A stretch of DNA of 12,179 nucleotides from JABFXC01 sp045804265 (GTDB taxonomy: Bacteria; Gemmatimonadota; Gemmatimonadetes; Gemmatimonadales; Gemmatimonadaceae). A program made the position numbers and the translations under genes. The notes beneath the pieces were generated by a model. That model had not been told where the DNA came from. It made no database searches and saw only the letters and a program-made list of their open reading frames with translations. The stretch spans positions 1 to 12,179 of the forward strand of contig JBJMNK010000104.1 in the NCBI GenBank assembly GCA_045804265.1, in the 5' to 3' direction. How positions within the stretch are numbered: the first letter of the stretch is position 1; each line of letters opens with the position of its first letter. Of this stretch, positions 7,310-12,179 are shown in pieces.

Positions 7310-8337
7310 CGCGTTGGGCAGTCGTCCTCGCGGGCGGCGTCGGATCACGATTCTGGCCACTCAGCACTCCGGAGCGCCCGAAGCAGCTGCTCCCGCTGAT
7401 CGATGACGCGCCGCTCCTCCGCAACACGCTCGACCGGCTCGCGCCGCTCGTTCCCGCCGAGCGCACACTCGTCCTGACGAATGCGGGACTCGTCGCGCCG
7501 ATCGCGACGCTGGTTCCGGAGCTGCCGCGTGAGAACATCATCGCCGAGCCGCGGCCGGCGGGAACGGCGGCGGCGCTGACGTTCGCGGCGACGGAGATCG
7601 CCCGCCGCGACGGCCGCGACTCGACGATGATCTGCGTGCACGCGGACTGGTCAGTCGGGAAGCCGGACGAGTTCCGGCGCCGGCTCGCGCAGGCGGCATC
7701 GATGGCTGAACGACACGAGGCGCTCGTCACGGTCGGCATCGTCCCGACGCGGCCCGACCCGGGCTTCGGCTACATCCAGCCCGGCGATGACGTCGATGGC
7801 GATGCGCGGCGCGTGGTGCGATTCGTCGAGAAGCCCTCGCGCGAGGTGGCCGAGCGGATGGTGCGCGACGGCTATCTCTGGAACTCGGGGATCTTCGTCT
7901 GGCGCGCCGGCGACCTGATCGACGAGGTTCGCGCGCACACCCCTGAAGTCGCGCCCGCGCTCGATGCGGGGCGTGACATCAACGCGTTCTTCGCCGCGGC
8001 GCAATCGATCTCCATCGACGTCGGTGTGCTCGAGCGCAGCGCACGCGTGCTCGTGCTGCCGGGCGATTTCGAGTGGGACGACGTCGGCACATGGGCCGCA
8101 CTGCAGCGTATCCGCCGCCGCGACAGCGCTGGCAACGCACTCTCGGGCGACGTGCACGTCGTCGACGCCCACCGCAACGTCGTCCATGCCGAGGACAGCG
8201 CGGTCGTGCTGTACGGCGTGTCCGATCTCGTGGTCATAACGCGCGATGGGCTCACGGTGGTGACGACGATGGAGCGCGCCGTCGACCTGAAGAAGCTCGT
8301 CGAGCTGCTGCCGGCCGAGGTGCGCGACCGCCGATGA
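7306..8337 (+). CDS. manC: Mannose-1-phosphate guanylyltransferase (GDP-mannose pyrophosphorylase), single domain
   Basis: This 343-residue nucleotidyltransferase makes GDP-mannose from mannose-1-phosphate and GTP, supplying polysaccharide and glycan synthesis. The N-terminus has the pyrophosphorylase signature LAGGVGSRFWPLS (8-20) and PKQLLPL (25-31), followed by EPRPAGTAAAL (81-91), GFGYIQPG (153-160), VEKPS (174-178), WNSGIFVW (192-199) and FEWDDVGTW (255-263). These are diagnostic of the GMP branch (ManC/RfbM). The usual PADH segment reads HADW (112-115), keeping the Asp thought to bind metal but changing its neighbours. The protein stops after the catalytic domain, so there is no C-terminal phosphomannose isomerase cupin as in type II enzymes. 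Overlaps of 4 nt at both ends (ATGA) tie it to the receiver gene and the GlmU-like gene. Confidence 0.93.
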   Translation: MTRWAVVLAGGVGSRFWPLSTPERPKQLLPLIDDAPLLRNTLDRLAPLVPAERTLVLTNAGLVAPIATLVPELPRENIIAEPRPAGTAAALTFAATEIARRDGRDSTMICVHADWSVGKPDEFRRRLAQAASMAERHEALVTVGIVPTRPDPGFGYIQPGDDVDGDARRVVRFVEKPSREVAERMVRDGYLWNSGIFVWRAGDLIDEVRAHTPEVAPALDAGRDINAFFAAAQSISIDVGVLERSARVLVLPGDFEWDDVGTWAALQRIRRRDSAGNALSGDVHVVDAHRNVVHAEDSAVVLYGVSDLVVITRDGLTVVTTMERAVDLKKLVELLPAEVRDRR

Positions 8338-9533
8338 CCGCGATCGTGCTCTACGACGACGATCGCGCCCGGAAGCTCGAGCCGTACGCCCTCACCCGGC
8401 CCGCCGGTGAGCTGAGGGCGGGCGCCCTGCTGGTGCGCGAGCGATGGAGCCTGGCGTTAGGCATGCCGGTTGCCGGGTTCATCGGCGCGCCCCACCTCTC
8501 CTGCTTCGACGAGGAGGGCGCACCACGGGCGATCGACGGGGTCGCGCGCGGCGCGATCGTCGCCAATTCGCGCTTCGCGCCGGCGCTCGTCGGCGCCGAC
8601 CCGACGGCGACCCGCTGGACCGCCAATGGGAAGCTCGCCGCGGTTCGCGTCGCCGACGACCTGATGCCGAAGGTGCTTCATCGTGGCGCGGCGCGACTGG
8701 AATCGCTTCCCGCCCTCGACGGCGACACGACCGAGATCGGTGGCTGGTGGCTCGACGAGATCTGGTCGTACATCACGCTGCTCGGCGCGATGCTCAACGA
8801 CGACATCCCGCGGCTCGCCAGCGCCGGCGCGGCGCGACGGTTAGGCAGCGCCGACGCGATCCTCATCGGGAGCCATCCGGTGTACGTCGAGGAGGGAGCG
8901 ATCCTCGAGCCGCAGGTGTGCTTCGACACGACGCTCGGTCCGGTGCTCGTCCGCGCGACGGGTGGCATCCAGGCGTTCACGCGGATCGTCGGGCCCTGCT
9001 ACATCGGGGAGCATTCGCTGGTCTCGAGCGACCGGGTGTCAGGGTGCTCGATCGGTCCGCACTGCCGCGTGCACGGCGAGATCAGCGTCAGCATCTTTCT
9101 CGGCTACGCCAACAAGGGACATGACGGCTTCGTCGGCCACTCGTACTTCGGGCGCTGGGCGAACCTCGGCGCAGAGACGGTCACGAGCAACCTGAAGAAT
9201 ACGTACGGCTCCGTGTCGCTCTGGACGCCTGACGGCGTGCGTGACACCAAGTTGCAGTTTCTGGGTACATTCTTCGGCGATCACACGAAGACCGGGATCA
9301 ACGTTCCGTTGACGACCGGCACCGTGCTCGGCGCCGGGGCGAACGTGATGGGCGCCATGCCGCCGAAGGTCGTGCCGCCATTCGCGTGGGGGCAGCAGGG
9401 AAAGTTCGAGACGTACCGGTTGGACAAGTTTCTCGAGGTCGCGGCACGCGTGATGGCGCGTCGCTCGGTCGAATTGAGTGAGCGCACGCGCGAGCAGCTC
9501 GCGGCGGCGCACGCCGCACGGTGGAAGGCATGA
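8334..9533 (+). CDS. GlmU-like putative sugar nucleotidyltransferase/acyltransferase (alternate bacterial GlmU family)
   Basis: This 399-residue protein resembles the alternate GlmU-like family best known from Bacteroidetes. The N-terminal half carries LTRPAGELRAGALLVRERW (20-38), NSRFAP (78-83) and WLDEIWSYITLLGAMLNDDI (139-158). It lacks the classical glycine-rich GxGTR pyrophosphorylase loop. From about residue 180 a left-handed beta-helix of hexapeptide repeats begins: VYVEEGAILEP, GPVLV, GPCYIGEHS, SGCSIGPHCRVHGEI. It ends with NKGHDGFVGHSYFGRWANLG (260-279) and SNLKNTYGSV, a strongly conserved family stretch with a candidate catalytic His263. The predicted role is N-acetylation and/or UDP transfer on glucosamine-1-phosphate or a related sugar phosphate, feeding peptidoglycan or polysaccharide; the exact substrate cannot be read from the sequence. 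ATGA overlaps join it to manC and the YycJ-like gene. Confidence 0.85.
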   Translation: MTAIVLYDDDRARKLEPYALTRPAGELRAGALLVRERWSLALGMPVAGFIGAPHLSCFDEEGAPRAIDGVARGAIVANSRFAPALVGADPTATRWTANGKLAAVRVADDLMPKVLHRGAARLESLPALDGDTTEIGGWWLDEIWSYITLLGAMLNDDIPRLASAGAARRLGSADAILIGSHPVYVEEGAILEPQVCFDTTLGPVLVRATGGIQAFTRIVGPCYIGEHSLVSSDRVSGCSIGPHCRVHGEISVSIFLGYANKGHDGFVGHSYFGRWANLGAETVTSNLKNTYGSVSLWTPDGVRDTKLQFLGTFFGDHTKTGINVPLTTGTVLGAGANVMGAMPPKVVPPFAWGQQGKFETYRLDKFLEVAARVMARRSVELSERTREQLAAAHAARWKA

Positions 9534-10345
9534 GACTCTGGTCGTTAGGCAGTGGCAGCAAGGGGAACGCGCTCCTCGTCGAGTGCGGCGACACGCGCGT
9601 GCTCATCGACGCCGGATTTCCGGCGCGGACGCTGGCGGCGCGGCTGGCCGCGATCGGGGTCGCGCCGGCCTCGATCAGTGCGTGCGTGATGACGCACGAG
9701 CACGTCGACCACGTCCGCGGGGCGTGCGTCGCACAGGCGAGGTGGGGCTGGTCGCTGCACGCCAGCGCGGGAACGGTGAGTGGGTCGGAGTACTTCGGCG
9801 ATGCGGCAGTCAGTGCGTTCGCAACCGGCGACGTGCTCTCGATCGGGCGGGCCGACGTCAGGACGGTCCGGGTCTCGCACGACGCGACCGAACCGGTCGG
9901 CTTCGCGGTGACCGACCGGGCGTCCGGGGCGCGAGCAGCGGTGATCTACGATCTCGGCGTGGCGACCGACGAGGTCCGCGAAGCGGTGCGCGACGTGGAC
10001 GTGCTGGTGATCGAGGCTAATCACGACGAAGGGATGTTGCGCGCGGGTCCGTACCCCAGGTACCTGCAGAACAGGATCGCGAGCCGGAGCGGCCACCTGA
10101 GCAACCGCGCCTCGGCGGCGCTCTGCGCCGAGGCGGCGCACGGCGGGTTGAATCACGTCGTGCTGGCGCACCTGAGCGAGACCAACAACGATCATGGGGT
10201 CGCGTCGGCGGCGGTCAACGCCGCGTTAGGCAGGACGCGCTTCCGCGGTCGCGTTTCCACCGCGGCGCAGCACTCGACGGTCGGGCCGTTCTGCGCGAAG
10301 CACTCGCGGACGGCGCGGGTGGAGCAGCTGGCCTTTGCGCTGTAA
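9530..10345 (+). CDS. Metallo-beta-lactamase-fold hydrolase, YycJ/WalJ type
   Basis: This 271-residue cytoplasmic protein has the metallo-beta-lactamase fold. The N-terminal MRLWSLGSGSKGNALLVE followed by VLIDAGFPARTLAARL is characteristic of the YycJ/WalJ branch, members of which have been described as DNA exonucleases. Metal ligands visible are THEHVDH (His56, His58, Asp60, His61), His117 in SHDATEPVGF, Asp141 in YDLG and His214 in AHLSETNND; EANHD (His165) is a further family motif. In Firmicutes this gene often travels with the WalRK two-component system; here it closes an operon that also holds a response regulator, though the link may be coincidental. I use the ATG at 9530 (ATGA overlap with the preceding gene); a GTG at 9521 would add three residues. 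Leu6-Gly7 and Leu233-Gly234 are TTA-GGC. Confidence 0.9.
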   Translation: MRLWSLGSGSKGNALLVECGDTRVLIDAGFPARTLAARLAAIGVAPASISACVMTHEHVDHVRGACVAQARWGWSLHASAGTVSGSEYFGDAAVSAFATGDVLSIGRADVRTVRVSHDATEPVGFAVTDRASGARAAVIYDLGVATDEVREAVRDVDVLVIEANHDEGMLRAGPYPRYLQNRIASRSGHLSNRASAALCAEAAHGGLNHVVLAHLSETNNDHGVASAAVNAALGRTRFRGRVSTAAQHSTVGPFCAKHSRTARVEQLAFAL

Positions 10346-10347
10346 CA

Positions 10348-10482
10348 GCAGCCATTAGCCATAAGCCGTCAGGGTCGAGCTACGGCGAGACTTCGCAGGG
10401 CGGTCGAAACGCGAGAACGGCGGCGGAGCTGAGTGCTCCGCCGCCGTTCTCTCACTGCTAAGGGCTAAAGGCTAACGGCTGC
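10348..10482. repeat. Outer imperfect inverted repeat of AGCC-led heptamers flanking the terminator hairpin
   Basis: The left arm 10348-10367 (GCAGCCATTAGCCATAAGCC) and the right arm 10463-10482 are inverted copies pairing at 17 of 20 positions by my count. Each arm is itself built of degenerate 7-nt units: AGCCATT, AGCCATA, AGCCGTC on the left; AGCCGTT, AGCCTTT, AGCCCTT on the minus strand of the right. The arms enclose about 95 nt that include the perfect hairpin at 10413-10451. The repeat lies wholly between two convergent genes and touches neither. Confidence 0.75.
10413..10451. terminator. Bidirectional terminator-like hairpin between convergent operons
   Basis: A perfect 17-bp stem (GAGAACGGCGGCGGAGC and its complement, 10435-10451) closes a 5-nt TGAGT loop. 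It sits 67 nt after the YycJ-like stop and 33 nt beyond the groEL stop, so it could end transcripts from both sides. Neither strand has a clear U-tract after the stem, so it is not a textbook intrinsic terminator; it may act as a U-less terminator, an mRNA 3' end stabiliser or a transcription-collision barrier. Confidence 0.7.
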
Positions 10483-10484
10483 CT

Positions 10485-12119
<1,635 letters not shown>

Positions 12120-12126
12120 GGTGTCT

Positions 12127-12132
12127 CTCCCT
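12127..12132 (-). promoter_or_regulatory. Strong Shine-Dalgarno of groEL
   Basis: AGGGAG on the minus strand lies 7 nt before the groEL ATG, the clearest ribosome-binding site in the window. It stands in contrast with the weak or absent sites inside the coupled operons. Confidence 0.7.
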
Positions 12133-12148
12133 ATCTGTCCGTAAGAGT

Positions 12149-12179
12149 TCAGCCGACCTTCGCGAGGACGTCCGAGGCC
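12149..12179 (-). CDS. groES: Probable GroES C-terminal end (most of gene outside window)
   Basis: The last 31 nt read on the minus strand as ASDVLAKVG followed by TGA, ending 29 nt before the groEL start. The sequence resembles the usual GroES C-terminus (acidic residue then DVLA and a hydrophobic end), and groES normally precedes groEL at about this distance. With only nine codons visible, the call rests mainly on position. Confidence 0.6.
   Translation of the reverse strand, partial: ASDVLAKVG

Noticed and set aside
8073..8333. Upstream extension of the GlmU-like frame
   Set aside because: Shadow of the manC C-terminus; family similarity begins at the ATG at 8334.
9545..10195. 216-residue open frame antisense to the YycJ-like gene
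   Set aside because: No recognisable domain; the sense strand carries metal-binding motifs.
10348..10482. CRISPR array in the heptamer-repeat region
   Set aside because: Units are 7 nt, degenerate, contiguous and inverted, without spacers or cas genes.

Overview
The window is a dense, GC-rich (roughly two-thirds G+C) bacterial chromosome segment. It has twelve recognisable genes, almost no intergenic DNA, and translational-coupling junctions throughout. The best guess for the host is a member of the Gemmatimonadota. This rests on the GroEL type, the alternate GlmU-like protein of the kind best known from Bacteroidetes and relatives, the orphan HQLGTP-type histidine kinase beside serS and pcrA/uvrD, and general base composition. 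That assignment is inference. No rRNA, tRNA, mobile element, integrase, phage gene or CRISPR array is seen; this looks like core genome, not an island.

Layout. (1) Positions 1-6399, minus strand, read right to left: a secreted/lipoprotein-like protein of unknown function, seryl-tRNA synthetase (serS), a two-TM histidine kinase, a UvrD/PcrA helicase, gatC, and the N-terminal 267 residues of gatA, which runs off the left edge. The junctions are 9 nt, 4 nt, a 1-nt overlap, 0 nt and a 4-nt overlap, so this is very probably one operon mixing translation (SerRS, GatCAB amidotransferase), DNA repair and signalling. (2) 6400-6540: a 141-bp divergent control region with a good promoter candidate for the minus-strand operon and a weaker one for the plus-strand operon. 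(3) 6541-10345, plus strand: a Roadblock/LC7 protein, a stand-alone receiver-domain response regulator (probably TTG start), a mannose-1-phosphate guanylyltransferase, a GlmU-like nucleotidyltransferase/left-handed beta-helix acyltransferase, and a YycJ/WalJ-type metallo-beta-lactamase-fold protein. They overlap by 8, 4, 4 and 4 nt. (4) 10346-10484: a convergent intergenic region holding a 17-bp perfect hairpin nested in a second 20-bp imperfect inverted repeat built of AGCC-led heptamers. (5) 10485-12119, minus strand: groEL, preceded at the right edge by what looks like the last nine codons of groES.

How the genes may work together. The left operon couples aminoacyl-tRNA supply to a kinase with no adjacent partner. 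The right operon couples a small GTPase-regulator-like Roadblock protein and a single-domain response regulator to activated-sugar synthesis (GDP-mannose and probably a UDP-amino sugar). The kinase and the receiver sit in divergent operons sharing one control region, so they are a reasonable candidate pair; this is not shown by the sequence.

The most unusual signal is not a gene. The octamer CGTTAGGC occurs ten times in 12.2 kb (and GTTAGGC eleven times), against about half an octamer copy expected by my rough base-composition estimate. Every in-frame TTA leucine codon I could find (ten of ten) lies in a TTA-GGC Leu-Gly pair inside this word.
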